Positions 23,111 through 34,789 are shown, numbered from the stretch's first letter. The stretch: DNA of 64,000 bases from Vespula vulgaris (GCF_905475345.1 NC_066602.1:1426001-1490000), one strand, 5' to 3'. Notes: a model not told the origin generated them from the sequence alone. Numbers and translations are program-made.

Positions 23111-23500
23111 AACAAATCCGTAAATCCTTTAAGCCTCCCTACAGGTTCAATCATTTTGATATTTTAATCATTCAAACCTGACTTAATTCAAATTCGATTA
23201 TTCTGAGCTCAATCTTCAATCCATGATTAAAACTTCCATTCTCATAATCGTCTCTACTCTGGATATCATTTTCTGTTTTTTCCTTATTATTTTTATTATT
23301 CCCGATAGGTCTCGTTGATCCATTTAACTTCGTTCATACGATACACCTTCTTAGAAATTTTAGAATTCAAATCGAAATTTGCAAAATCAACGTTCGGCCA
23401 AGGACAAACATCGTTTTGGTTAGAATTAAATTTATTATGGAATCATCGTTGTCGAGATAAAGTCTATCGTCGATTGAATCGTGAGCGAGCGTGGACTCCT
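23110..23500. other. Spacer
   Basis: Mostly unique in this window. An 89-codon plus-strand frame at 23,315-23,584 ends in a Leu/His-rich run that is the antisense of the F acidic codons, so it is not taken as a gene. Confidence 0.3.
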
Positions 23501-23890
23501 AATATTTACACTCACCCTCTACTACTTCATCCCCTGTATCTCCTTCTTCATCTTCATCCTCTTCTTCTTCTTCTTCAATATTGATTCGCAGAACTTCTTT
23601 TTCGGAATCACTATTAATCGCCCTAAGGTTTTCCTTATCGTCCCTAATCTCGACATTGAAATATATATTATTACAATATATATAATTTTCTAACTAATTG
23701 CCATCGAAATTAATATTAGTTCGATATCCAAAAATACGATCAACGTTATTATTGATTTTTATTTGCCCTTCCCGACTGCATTGAATCCTTCTGAAGTTGC
23801 AAAAAAATATAATCCAAAGAAAATCGGCGAGGAAACTTACTTTTCTACGAAGGAATGTTCCCTCATTAGAGCAAAAATTCAACTTTGACC
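23500..23890 (-). pseudogene. F family copy 2
   Basis: Minus-strand F exon with an internal stop where the intact copy has a Trp codon (DGN then LENYIY), an expanded acidic run (EEEEEEDEDEE) and the RIQCSREGQ start. Just upstream, AAAA|GTAAGT and TTTGCAACTTCAG could delimit a tiny intron of about 52 bp unique to this copy. Confidence 0.45.
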
Positions 23891-23949
23891 CATGATCCGT
23901 ATGAACAGTTGGACGTTCCTTCGATAAACCTTTCCCAACGCAATCGATT

Positions 23950-24560
23950 CTATCCTCTTACTGAAGCCGCTTCCCTATCGATCCTTTGAAGGGATGATTC
24001 CCTAGTCCCGTACCACCATTCGAAAGCAGCATAGTAAAACAGTACTATATCGATTTCGAGAACATTCGTTATCAAAGCCAATATAAATTTTTTCTTCCTA
24101 TTTTTTGTTTGTTTAATTTCAAACACCTGACGAATAAGGTATAGAACAAAATAATACGGATAAGTTAGAGACAAGGTCCATGTTTCAAAAGGAAATGCCT
24201 TGCTATTGATTCCAGTACGATGATATATAGTATTCCCTAGAAGCACTAGAAGAGTTTTGGAAGACGTCGATAATTTTAGATAATGCAATATCACCGACCG
24301 ATTACGCATAATACAATGTGTGTTCTCCATGCATGAGATATATAGATTTGTACTTTTTTCTCATTTTTTAAAATTCGACGTGTAATGTAAAGTATCATGT
24401 CACTGTCGATGAATTTTAAGGAAAAATTGAAAATTTCTAAGGACGATTAGATACTTTTCATGTTGATCACTTCGCCGATTATATAATTTTTATTATGCAA
24501 AGAGAAATTGAAAAGAATATTATTTGAATAAATAAAATTTTTGGTCGACGTTTGACAAAT
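23950..24560 (+). pseudogene. C family copy 2, with antisense A/F frame
   Basis: Plus strand: a decayed C promoter, a leader region and a SLEALEEFWK-type segment with stops. Minus strand: a 126-codon open frame (23,950-24,330) whose last part (FLEIDIVLF-type, then EWWYG) matches an open frame at 44,207-44,416. It cannot be decided which strand was coding. The A-F gene running on minus would use the EWWYG part. Confidence 0.35.
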
Positions 24561-24679
24561 GGAAATTCCAAGTGTGGGTAATAACGTTCACAAGATATTC
24601 GAATTATGAGAAAATTTCAACAATAAAATTAATTCCTTTTCATTTAATATTAACCATTAATAGGGCGCGATGAATTAAT

Positions 24680-24990
24680 TGAAGCGAAAGCGTTATTACA
24701 ATATGCATTTATGCAATGTGGATTATTTCATATGGTAGTTAACAGCAAAGGGCAACAGTAAGTCGGCTTAAAAGGGATTGGTGGACAAATCCGTTTCTCC
24801 CCACTCACATCATATTCAGTTCTTTCGACCGCGGAATAGGAAGTGTCGATTGAACTGCGTAAAGACCATTCAAATGAATTACGCGAAAAGGGAAATAAAT
24901 ATAGCGAATGATTTTCTCTGAATCCATATTTTTTGGCACTGTGTAATAAAGAAAGAGAGAAGCTTGTTAACTTAAATAACGCAAAGAGAA
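24680..24990 (-). pseudogene. A family copy (degenerate)
   Basis: A minus-strand frame containing SIDTSYSAVERTE and then KRICPPIPFK, matching the A peptide frame at 58.5 kb. The cysteine tail is replaced by a stop after LLLTTI. A second frame from ATGGATTCAGAG is open for 40 codons. B copy 5 starts about 650 bp away on the other strand, a divergent pair. Confidence 0.4.
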
Positions 24991-25229
24991 TTAGTAATAT
25001 TAAGAAACAAATTTTCAAGCAATATTTCTTGCTCGATATTAACATTTATTTCTAAATATTTTAAACGATAAAAATGGGAAAAATAATAATAGTCGATTAT
25101 AAATATTCTTTAGTCAATTTCAAAATTGTAAATTGTAAAGAACAGGAATGAAAAAGAAACCAGAAACAAAAAAAGAAAATAATTTGTCCAGTTAATGCGA
25201 GTTCATAGTGACATTTACTTCCTTCAGTC

Positions 25230-25597
25230 CCACGACATTTCGGTTCTTTCTGTTGCGTAGTACGCAGTATTGATTACCTTGCATAAAATGTAATGGCTCC
25301 TACCATCTAGCCCTGCCTTGCAGATCAGCTCGGTCATCCGACGAGGCAGTCTGGTGGAGGAACTCCTCTGCGGAAGTCATCCTTTCAATAATTTTTGATC
25401 GAGTAATACGCAAGTAAGTGACAAATAATAGCGTCTATACGTCTATATAATACTTCATTCGTCCCAAGGGAAACTTACAAGCAATCCAAACAGTACAATT
25501 TTTTCGTTTTCACCAGTCTTTTGTTCGTTATCGGTATAAGGTAAACTTGTCAGGAGTCATTAATATGTGATTTGTTATAACATTTCAATTCTATATT
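25230..25597 (+). promoter_or_regulatory. B 5' region (copy 5)
   Basis: Region between A and B containing TTTTTGATCGAGTAATACGC, a GTAAGTGAC donor-like site and the leader-proximal TTTTGTTCGTTATCGG. No good TATA box survives. Confidence 0.35.
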
Positions 25598-26794
25598 ATG
25601 GAAATGAAACTAATTTTCTTCATCAATATCATCCTAATTATTATTTTGTTGCTTCTCGGAAAAGATACTTTATATCGCTAAGAAGCGCGTGACCCGATTT
25701 ACCTATGATGACTCGACAATTTCAATGAACAATTGAACGTCTATCCTGTCTTCACTAATCTACAAATTTTAAATTATTTCAGAGATATACCAGGTTAAAC
25801 GAAGGCGAAAGCAGTTTCAATAGCTTAGAAATATTGCAAAGCTGGAGAATTGACTGCATGATTATTAAATATTCGACATCCGAAATGAAACACATTTACT
25901 TTGATAGTCCTTGCTCTTCCGTATATCCGACGATAGGTCGTTTATGGATAGCATGAATGTCCGACCATCAAACAGATTAGGAAATGACAACGTTTTCCTT
26001 TTTAATCTTATATTTAAGTGGTCGATCAATCAATGTTGTATTTATCGAATGGTAAGATATTTTGGAGATAAGATATAAATTTTTTATTCGAAAGTATAAT
26101 ATGCAATAAAAGATCTGTATCATAGGTACGTTTTATAATCAGTTACTAAATTTTCACACAGATTTTATGATGACGACGCGAGTATTTCTATTGATGAGAG
26201 GGACATTAGGTCTCTTAACTGTAGCTATCCTGAATATTGTATTAGTGTATATAAATCAAGAACCTACATATTTATTAACTAATGTAATGAAAAATATTAT
26301 ATATATGGGAAGCAAGATGCTCCATGAAAGAGAGGAGGTAAGTAATAATATAGGAATAAAAGTTTTAATATTTTTTCAAGGAATTTTGCGTTACATGTCA
26401 TTCGTAATTTAATGTGTCAGATCATAAAAGCAGAGGAGGAAGCTGATGTTGCTCACGAATTTATTACAAATCTTCCAAATGATCTGGTAGGCAAGTTAGT
26501 GAGGGAATCACCTAATTATCTGGTTTATGGAAACAACATGTTTCTATTGCTATAGCATTACTATAGCAACCATCGACATCAATATTGAATTTTAATACAC
26601 GAGGTACGAAAATATCAGATGTAAGTTACTAGCCACGTATCTTATCCACTTTTCTATATTAATTTCGTCTTTTATAATATAGTGCATTGAATCGTGAAAG
26701 CAGAAGAGTGGTCCAAGAAGTTGGAAATTCGTACTGAAGAAGGAACATCATTAGCTACTGCTCTTGCATGCATTATGTGATTGAGAATACCTAG
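25598..26794 (+). CDS. B family copy 5, best-preserved exon chain
   Basis: Exons inferred from splice sites. Leader 25,598-25,681 (MKLIFFINIILIIILLLLG, hydrophobic, stop at TAA after 27 codons). Exon 2 from 25,783 after ATTTCAG (RYTRLNEGESSFNS..). Exon 3, 26,162-26,337, from CACACAG to GAGGAG|GTAAGT. Exon 4 from 26,421 after TGTGTCAG (KAEEEADVAHEFITN.., stop 26,553-26,555). A GTAAGT donor at 26,621. Last exon 26,683-26,794 after ATAATATAG (ALNRESRRVVQEVGNS, then stop). Exons 3 and 4 join in phase 0 and give an amphipathic acidic helix-like region. Exon 3 is open in two frames. Stops in the leader and last exon make intact function doubtful. The splice sites recur at 42 and 50 kb. Confidence 0.45.
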
Positions 26795-26869
26795 GAAACG
26801 GAAAAAGGAAAAAGAACATTTGTGTCTTTCCGACGAAATTTGGAAAAACCAATATGGCATTGTTTTATA
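26672..26869 (-). pseudogene. C-type gene opposite B copy 5
   Basis: Minus-strand TATA (26,863-26,869), then a hydrophobic frame FSFFRFLGILNHIM continuing VANDVPSSVRISN. The nearest ATG opens a different 22-codon frame. Homologous to 15.0, 41.6, 50.2 and 60.2 kb. Confidence 0.35.
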
Positions 26870-27345
26870 AAGTTTGGAACGGTGGTACGAGGAAATGGTT
26901 GGGATTTACCTTCTTCAAAGGATCCAAACGTGAGCAGCTTTAGCTGTAGGCTATAAGCGACTGTACTGAGATCGATTTGTCGACGTTCCACGCAGGGCCA
27001 GGATCAAATAGGAATTGAAATGAAACTGAGGGAAGTATATCATACATAATAATTTAACATACAGGGACGATCAAAGGATTCACCGTTTTTGGAAGTAATA
27101 ACGTTAACAGGGAAATACTTTTAAATTATACGTGAAAGGGAAAATCCACGTTCACGTGATTTTTATTCCATCGATTCAAATTAAGGAAGCATTCGATATT
27201 ATTAAGAAAGGAGAAATGCTGAATTCTGTATTTGATATTATTTCTCATAACATTCACGACATGTACTTAAAGAATATTCGTAATATTCAATTAGCGTTTT
27301 TCTTAAATATTGCAATTTGGACGAAGAATTCGGTAGCACAAAGTA
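26870..27345. other. Post-B link
   Basis: As at 15,060-15,560. A 74-codon plus-strand frame (27,132-27,356) is not conserved in the sister links. Confidence 0.3.
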
Positions 27346-28080
27346 TCTGTTTTTAATACGTTCTCCTATACTTATCGAGAAATACCTTCGTTTTAAACCT
27401 TTCGGTATTATCTCCCTCAAGTGCACGACTATCTGCGGCGGTTCGAGTAGCCGGGGATGAGTGAGCGGTCCTGGGTGCGTTTATGCGGACAACCGCTATT
27501 TTACCTTCATATTATTGGAGATTAGCTCTATAATTACATTACCTATTTAGATTCATCGTTTGATAGCACGATTACTTATTTTGCAAAGTAATGGATTATT
27601 TTCTTAGGAACAAATTAATTTGGAACATAATATACGAAACATTAGATAATTAGGATTATTTTTTTGCATCCTTTAGTAGGGAGTAAATTTCTAGGAAAAT
27701 GTTTCGGTTCATATAGAAAAATTAAATCAGTCGTGGTACATTGACGTCCAAATTATCCAGGTAACTGCATGATACAGCTAAATGGATAATTGAATTATAC
27801 AGCTAATCTTATTATCGAATTGTCTGCTTCGTTTGATGAGAGGGAAACTCATGAAAAAATACCTTTCTTGTTTTTAAAATAAGAGAAGTGATGTACGCAG
27901 AAACGCCCACTTATTCCCGTCCATTCGAGCTGCACTTGAAAAGCGCGCACGGAGAGGAACAACAATGCATCGTTTAATATCATGGTGCTTGACGATAGGT
28001 ACGCGGGAAGGTTTTGCGTACGCACAGATCGTTAAATTCCGATCAATACTCGTTAACAGGGAAATTTGTAGACATGAAGG
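27345..28080. repeat. D element, compact inverted pair
   Basis: Plus arm about 27,360-27,560 and minus arm about 27,790-28,060 around GGAACAAATTAATTTGGAAC. Same layout as 15,560-16,345. Confidence 0.55.
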
Positions 28081-28400
28081 ATCATATATTTTTGCAAAAA
28101 AGAGCAAAATTTTGTCCTTTATAATTTTTCACGATGTCTATGATAAATGTTGAATCAATTCTTTTCCAACATTATCATCCCTCGCGTTATGTATGAGATC
28201 TCTCCGTTTTCTTCTTGGATGGTACCACTATCACTTCTATCGTTTTCTTCCGAATGAATATTCATTTTTTCTAACCGTGTAAATGGAATTCCTCTTCGGT
28301 ATTACTTATAGCATGAAACTCACTCGTGTTTGGAAATTTTGCGATTCTCTTAATGAAAAAGAAATAAGTAAGTAAATGGATTGGTAGTCTCAAATTGTAT
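28080..28400 (-). pseudogene. K family middle exons, copy 2
   Basis: Minus strand: RIAKFPNTSEFHAISNTEEEF in frame with 40.0 kb, then a frame with EENDRSDSGTIQEENGE, and FIIDIVKNYKGQNFALF further on. Different exons lie in different frames, as expected for a spliced gene, though the joins are not certain. Confidence 0.4.
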
Positions 28401-28542
28401 ATTACGACATCACGGAATGATGCATAACAATAATATAATACTTTCCTGGTTTCCTGACTAATTAGTTGAGGGATCTATTCATACTACTCGAAGTTTCAAT
28501 ACGAAGTGAGCTCAGCTTTGAAAATCTCTTTCCCCCCCTGTT

Positions 28543-28686
28543 TTATGAATACTTGTTTACTTCATCAAATATCACTATATCGTACGAGGCATACTCATGT
28601 ACTATTACAAACAAATCCTTTTCATCGCTCTCTTTAAGCAGGCTAGATAAGCATCCAGACCGTTGTGAACGTACTTCTTCATAAAA
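28543..28686 (-). CDS. K family exon, copy 2 (open)
   Basis: A 47-residue open frame, FYEEVRSQRSGCL.. to ..HEYASYDIVIFDEVNKYS, ending TAA at 28,543-28,545. It aligns along its whole length with 16,871-17,018 and 39,624-39,770, with one extra residue. The 5' side has lost the usual TATCAG acceptor and joins a D-tail-like sequence, so this copy is truncated upstream. Confidence 0.45.
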   Translation of the reverse strand, partial: FYEEVRSQRSGCLSSLLKESDEKDLFVIVHEYASYDIVIFDEVNKYS

Positions 28687-28689
28687 TAT

Positions 28690-29650
28690 AAAAGCATAAA
28701 TTATAAATGTTTTAGGAAGATAGCCTTTCCATGAAATAATCTTTCATTCTGAATAGAATTTTCTGATTCTACTTTCTTGGTAATGTCAATATTCTCTTTA
28801 CGAAAAATAAATAAATTTGAATAACCAAATACCAAAAAAAGGTCACTCCCCCAAAACGGGTTAAACAAAATTAGATATTTATAAAATAAAATGATCGAAA
28901 GGATATGAATATGCAGAATGATACATAGGAGGATACAAAGGCAGAGAAATAATCAAAAATAAAAGCATGAATGAAAATTAAAAAAAGAATTATCCTTTAC
29001 GATAGTATCGATTTAATAATAAAAAGAGTAGAAAAAAAGTAGTAGGAAAAATAGTAGAAATAAATTCATTAAATATTTTAATCTATCGCGTTAAATCTAT
29101 CTATATATTAATCTATCGTATCTATTGGAATGCATTATAAGATGTTGATCCTCAATCTTGTAGGCTTCAATGCAAATTCTCGGAAGACTCAAATGAAAGA
29201 AAATCCAAAATAATATATAAGCCACCAATCAGCTGCGATAATCGATTGTGTATCATACATATCAATTTAAACAAGATGCTCTCATATTTGAATATTTTGT
29301 TTCGATCTATCAACCTGAATGTTTCGTCAAGGGTTATTTTTTTATACAGTCAGTTGCAAAAGACGTAATTATTAGTAGAGGGACATAGAGCTATCTTCGG
29401 TAGTCATTTTTAAGTTGATTGCATATTGTTTTTCATTTGAGTCTTCCGAGAATTTGCATAGATGCCTACAAGATTGAGGATCAATATCTTTTAATGCATT
29501 TCAATGATTACGATAGATTGATATATAGATTAGATATTTATGACAAGCTTTCTTCTTTTACACCACTTCATTGCTTTTTGTTTCTATTAGTAGAAAATTA
29601 TATAAAATAAAATATAATATAATTATAATTATATAAAAAAGTTTCCTTTA
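28690..29650. other. Spacer with 100-bp inverted repeat
   Basis: D-tail-like sequence, then inverted arms at about 29,096-29,197 and 29,432-29,535 around a loop of about 235 bp. A TATATAAG motif in the loop lines up with TATAAAAG at 3,951. No gene; the 63-codon frame at 29,419-29,610 lies in the arm. Confidence 0.45.
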
Positions 29651-30166
29651 TAATACACGGACGTCTATATCATCAGGATCAGAAGTGTTACAGTTCTTTG
29701 GTTTTATGCAACTTGATATGGGAAACCAATTTCTATGGCCATTGTCTCCAAAGCAATAAGAATATGATACGATCAAATTAGAAATTTAAAGCAGAATTTT
29801 CACAAATATTTCTATTATAATTATTACTCGCCGCTAATCAAGAAAATGAAGAATTACTTACAGCAGATTGCCAGGAATAGAATATACTCGTCGTAGCCAT
29901 TAATATTCCTCTTTAATGGTTCCTTGAATTATGTGCTCGACTCTCCTGGACGTGTATATTTCTATCCTCTTGATATTTTATTCTGTTAAACACACTTCAG
30001 AGTTTTCTGAAAATATCAAAAATGTTCAATTAACCTTTTACTATATTTTCTCAGCATCCTAATTATTTATTTAAAAATTAGGATCCATATTCAGAATTTT
30101 ATTTTTATCAGAAAAAATGTCAGAATCTCCTTAAAACATTCTTAAATGAACTTTCGTTTCAATCAA
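29650..30166. other. Spacer upstream of E copy 4
   Basis: AT-rich, partly repeating (TTGCCAGGAATAGAATATACTCGTCG reappears inverted near 30,365). No gene seen. Confidence 0.25.
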
Positions 30167-30560
30167 ATGGATGAAAAACAAAAACTAATAGGTTTGATCG
30201 CAAAAGCAAACGAAACCGGATATGTGTCTCGAGGACAACTCGTCTCTACGTTCATCTCTTTGTATTCTTATCATGGACTCATGCATCTCTATTCGAATTG
30301 ATTAGCTGCCCGGCAAACAAGCAATTACTAGTTTCAGACAAGTATTAAAGAGGAATATTAATGGCTAGGACGAGTATATTCTATTCCTGGCAAATCACTT
30401 AGTTTGTTGGGCTCGTCAACAGGTAGTATCATTGAGACAGGAAATACGGAATAGTATCGCGAAATATCAAGCACATGTGCAACAGTTGGCTCCATATACG
30501 ATTATCCGATTGGTTCGTATAAATGTCTAAAATGAAATATCCTAATTCCGATAACCCTAA
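30167..30560 (+). pseudogene. E family copy 4 (plus strand)
   Basis: A 44-residue frame from ATG 30,167 (MDEKQKLIGLIAKANETGYV) to TGA 30,299-30,301, aligned with KKRKLIILITKTSDISS at 22.0 kb. The following block carries the E-associated GGCTCCATATACGATTA. The frame starts later than at 22 kb because TAA follows MSESP near 30,132. Confidence 0.35.
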
Positions 30561-30769
30561 TTACGCTTCCTCCTCGGTTTAATTTTATACAATAATTCAA
30601 CATTATACAACAAGTAAAATATCAATCACTGGTAAAATATAGTATATAATAATAATAAAAATAAGTTAACCATAGCATGAAAAAATAATAAGAAATTAAG
30701 CAATTTTCCATAATCTTCTATAAAACAATATATCGTAGTATTAGATATGAACTTGTATTGAAATCATTT

Positions 30770-31406
30770 TCATAAGATTTTGTTCTTTATATTGCATGCT
30801 GTAGGCAATGGGATAATTTTATATATCTATCTATGAGTTTATATTAGTGGCGTTATGTTATGCCTTAAAAGTTCTAATTGTAAATGGAGGCAGAATTATA
30901 TTCGCTAATACTTCGTAAGCTGATTACATTCTGTTTAAAATTAATTTAAATATTTTCTCTTTTTTAATCTACTACGTTTCTGAATGGAATTTTCTTTATT
31001 CTTTTCAGTCGAAAGGCGAATCAGATATATTCGCTGTTATATTTATATATTGGCCTACGTTACAATATATATACATTTTTGTGTATATTTAATTTGTAAT
31101 ATCCTACCTATCTTAAATATGATGTAAGTTGAAAAAGAAAATTGAAAGATAAGAAAGTGAAAAAAGAAATTTAAATTAAAGAAGAAAAGAAGCGAACGAG
31201 TGTGCATTAGGAAACTCAATCATTTGGTATCTAATTCTATTTTCATATATTTGTTTAGGATGCATCATTCGTAATCCAATTTTTGATAAATATTTACTTC
31301 TTCCGAATGTGAAGACAAAATTGAACGAAAAAAAAAGAAAATAATTAAAAGCTAATCGAAAAACTTGGAGTAATTTATTTTTAATCGAGGCAACTTCGTG
31401 TCCTAG
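30770..31406 (+). pseudogene. G family copy, left palindrome arm
   Basis: Exon ending LKVLIVNGGRIIFANTS at a GTAAGC donor (about 30,909), intron, then TTCTTTTCAG and a second exon RKANQIYSLLYLYIGLRYN.. to TAA. Upstream stops break the first exon. The leucine-rich second exon could be membrane-spanning. 30,866-31,403 is mirrored at 31,747-32,285. Confidence 0.4.
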
Positions 31407-31431
31407 TAGTAAATTAATTTTGTGTAATGAA

Positions 31432-32380
31432 CTTACGAAGTATTAGCGAATATAATTCTGCCTCCATTTATAATTAGAACTTTTAGGGCATAACATAACG
31501 CCACTAATATATACTCATAGATAGATATATAAAATTATCCTATTGTCTATAGCATGCAATGTAAAGAACAAAATCTTATGAAAATGAATCTTCGCGTTAG
31601 TTATTCAAAAACTTAAATAAGATGCAACTTATCAAGAACATAAAGAAAAATATCATCGAATCCCATTATCGAATCCAATTATGTAGCCAATGTTCAGGTA
31701 CTACAGTTTATCTGTTAATTATCTTTTCTTTCTTAAAGTTTTGTCTGGACACGAAGTTGCCTCGATTAAAAATAAATTACTCCAAGTTTTTCGATTAGCT
31801 TTTAATTATTTTCTTTTTTTTTCGTTCAGTTTTCTCTTCACATTCGGAAGAAGTAAATATTTATCAAAAATTGGATTACCAATGATGCATCCTAAACAAA
31901 TATATGAAAATATGAATTAGATATCAAATGATTCAGTTTCCTAATGCACACTCGTTCGCTTCTTTTCTTCTATAATTTAAATTTCTTTTTTCACTTTCTT
32001 ATCTTTCAATTTTCTTTTTCAACTTACATCATATTTAAGATACGTAGGATATTACAAATTAAATATACACAAAAATGTATATATATTGTAACGTAGGCCA
32101 ATATATAAATATAACAGCGAATATATCTGATTCGTCTTTCGACTGAAAAGAATAAAGAAAATTCCATTCAGAAACGTAGTAGATTAAAAAAGAGAAAATA
32201 TATAAATTAATTTTAAACAGAATGTAATGAACTTACTAAGTATTAGCGAATACAATTCTGCTTCCATTTGTAATTAGAACTTTTAGAACTATTTGTAAGA
32301 AAACAGGTAGTACTTAATGAGGCATTATGATTCATAGATTGAAACACACTTTTATAACAGACCGATAATTAGAAAAACAT
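31432..32380 (-). pseudogene. G family copy, right palindrome arm
   Basis: Inverted copy of 30.87-31.40, carrying the same exon pair on minus (AATACTTAG donor side, CTGAAAAGAAT acceptor side). The donor here reads AGTAAG, so it is weakened. 31,432-31,585 is an extra inverted fragment inside the palindrome spacer. The 76-codon plus-strand frame at 31,690-31,920 is in intron-equivalent DNA. Confidence 0.4.
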
Positions 32381-32815
32381 GGAATCATGTATCTCTATTC
32401 TAATTGGTTAACTGACCGGCAAACAAGCGATACAACTGGCTTCAGACAAGCAACTCGACTGGTATGTTTGACTCGTCAATCGATAGTATCACCGAAATAC
32501 CAAATACGGAATAATATCACGAAATATCCAACACGTGTGCAACAGTTGGATCCATAAACGATTATTCGATTGGTTCGTATAAAAGTCTAAAAAGAAATAC
32601 CCGACAACCCTAATTACGCTTCCTTCTCAGTTTAATTTTATACAATAATTCAAAATTATGCAACAAGTAAAATATCAATCACTGGTAAAATATAGTAAGT
32701 AATAATAACAAAGATCAGTTAACCATAGCATGAAAAAATAGTAAGAAACTATGCAATTTTCTATAATCTACCATAAAACATATTATCGTAGTATTGGATA
32801 TGAACTTGTATAAAA
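32380..32815. other. E-related block
   Basis: Homologous to 30.28-30.75: CTGACCGGCAAACAAGC, CACGTGTGCAACAGTTGG and the AGTAAAATATCAATCACTGG tail. It is the downstream part of an E copy without the E frame. Confidence 0.35.
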
Positions 32816-33930
32816 TAGGGCATAACATAACGTCAGTAATATAAACTCCTAGATAGATATATAAAATTATCCTATTGTGTATAGCATGCAATTTGGAACA
32901 GAATCTTATGATAATGGATCCTCGCATTAAATATTATAAAATTCAAGTATGATTCTACTTATCAAGAACTTGAAAAATGTATCGGGTGATTCCCAAAATC
33001 GATTTCAAATATGCGGCCAATTTTCAGATATTACGGTTTGTATGCTAATCATCTTTTCTTTCTTGGAGTTTCGTCGCTCTGGACTCGTTACCGTGTCCAT
33101 TAAATGTTAATTGCTCTAACTTTTGTCGAATAGCTTTTAGTTTCTTGTTTTTCTGTTAAATTTTGTCTCCATATTTAGAAGAAGCACGTATTTATCAAAA
33201 ATGGAGGATCCATCTATGCCAATATACACAAATATAGGAAAATATGAAATTGAGAATGAGTCCACTTACCTAATACATATAAGCTTGCTTCTTTTCTCGA
33301 TGTCTCTTTTTTTCTTTAATATTAACTTCATTTTTTATTTTGACTTATTTTTCAATTTTCTTTTTAATTTTACATCCGTGGTTTACTGATATTCGTATGA
33401 CATATATGTATACACATACGTCTATATATATATACATACATATATGTATATATATTTTACAACGCACTGCTTATGTTATACGTATTGAAGGCAAATTATG
33501 AGCTTATTTATTTATACATTTATCTATATCCATATGATTCTCAGAAATATATAAAGAGTATATCAGTTTATAGGCAAATATATAAATAAATATAAACATG
33601 AACATTAGACTTTAGTACATACAAAGTACACAGTGCGGTGAAATATATATATATGTGTGTATATATATGCATGTATTTACGTATATATCGAATCAGTCTA
33701 CCATCTGAAAAGAATAGAGAAAATTTCATTCATAAATTTCATTCAAAAGAAAAGAGAAAATATATAAACTAATTTTTAACAGAATGTAATGAACTTACCA
33801 AGTACTAGCACAAATAGTTTTAACTCGATTAATAATTACGCCTTGCAGGACTATCTGTAAGAAAACAAATAGTACTTAATAACGCATTACGATTGATAGA
33901 TCGAAACACAGTTTTACAAGCCGATAATTA
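32815..33930 (-). pseudogene. G family copy, tandem and diverged
   Basis: A direct repeat of 31.43-32.38 with TA/TACA-rich microsatellites at 33,400-33,470 and 33,640-33,690. On minus, an exon QGVIINRVKTICAST ends at a GTAAGT donor near 33,797 and ATTCTTTTCAG precedes ATGGTAGAC. Decayed overall. Confidence 0.35.
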
Positions 33931-34290
33931 GAAAAGGAGACTCAAATATTAACATTCCAAGGGATATTTATATTATTCCAAACAATTCACTAAGCTTTAG
34001 TTCAAATAACGCAAATTATAATATTTCCTCTGGTTAATATTATACAATAATATACCCAAGACAAATTACTAGATATAATATATAGTGCAAGAAAATGATA
34101 AACTATACAACTTTCTATAGTATATTATAAAACGGTATATCGTAGTATTGAACACAAAATTGTATAAAATATAGTATAATGCGTTAATATCAAGTAGCAT
34201 AAAATTCAAATAGGATTTCACTAACCGATAGCGCGTTTTTTATAATCTTCCAGATAAGTAACATTATCGCGATGGACAGGAACTTACATA

Positions 34291-34674
34291 TTATTCTAAT
34301 TCGTCCCTCTCTTGAAACCTCCAGGAAGATGCTTGTAGGATGATTCGAAACAGAATAAATAGTTTATTCAACTTCCGCGGACAGCTCCTAACATCTTTTA
34401 TATTGACTCGAGCATGCGCTGTTTCGTTTAATCCCCTCTTTTTCATATTTTCACGATCCCCAATTATCTCTTCACAATGTTACCAACAGTTCTGGATCGA
34501 TATTAGCGTAAAAGGAAGATTTCTGTTTGCTTTTATCTCTGTTTTTTCTTCTTGATTCTTTTTTCTCCATTTGATTCCCCATGTGATTCTCCATACTCAT
34601 ATCTTTTCGATCATTTCACGATGTAAAAATCGAATTGCGTTTATCCACTTTCCGATGAGGAAAATTTTTTTGGC
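34291..34674 (-). pseudogene. H family copy 2 (diverged)
   Basis: A 128-codon minus-strand frame with two stops. It begins AKKIFLIGKWINAIRFL, meets TGA after EMIEKI, then SIQNCW-TAA, and continues 62 codons (MKKRGLNETAHARVNIK..) to end QERDELE-TAA. The frame and the TGG-TAA site coincide with 9,619-10,026 although the sequence is much diverged. A GTAAGT lies just after the final stop. Confidence 0.45.
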
Positions 34675-34789
34675 ATTTAATTATTCATATTTATTTATTT
34701 TGTGCGAAGAGAATGTTGACATTACCAAGAAAGTAGAATTCAGAATATTGTATTTAAAAGGAATAGTAATCTCTGGGAAAATCTCTTCC

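Noticed and set aside
23315..23693. Leu/His- and Phe-rich plus frames
   Set aside because: Antisense of the F acidic tail.
23950..24330. 126-codon minus-strand frame as a single gene
   Set aside because: Most of it is antisense to C sequence and is not open in sister copies. Only the final EWWYG part recurs, so it is noted under the C/A-F feature instead.
26162..26794. Assignment to aphid bicycle effectors or to chemoreceptors on the basis of many small exons
   Set aside because: No paired Cys-Tyr-Cys motifs and no seven-membrane architecture can be shown; naming either would be a guess.
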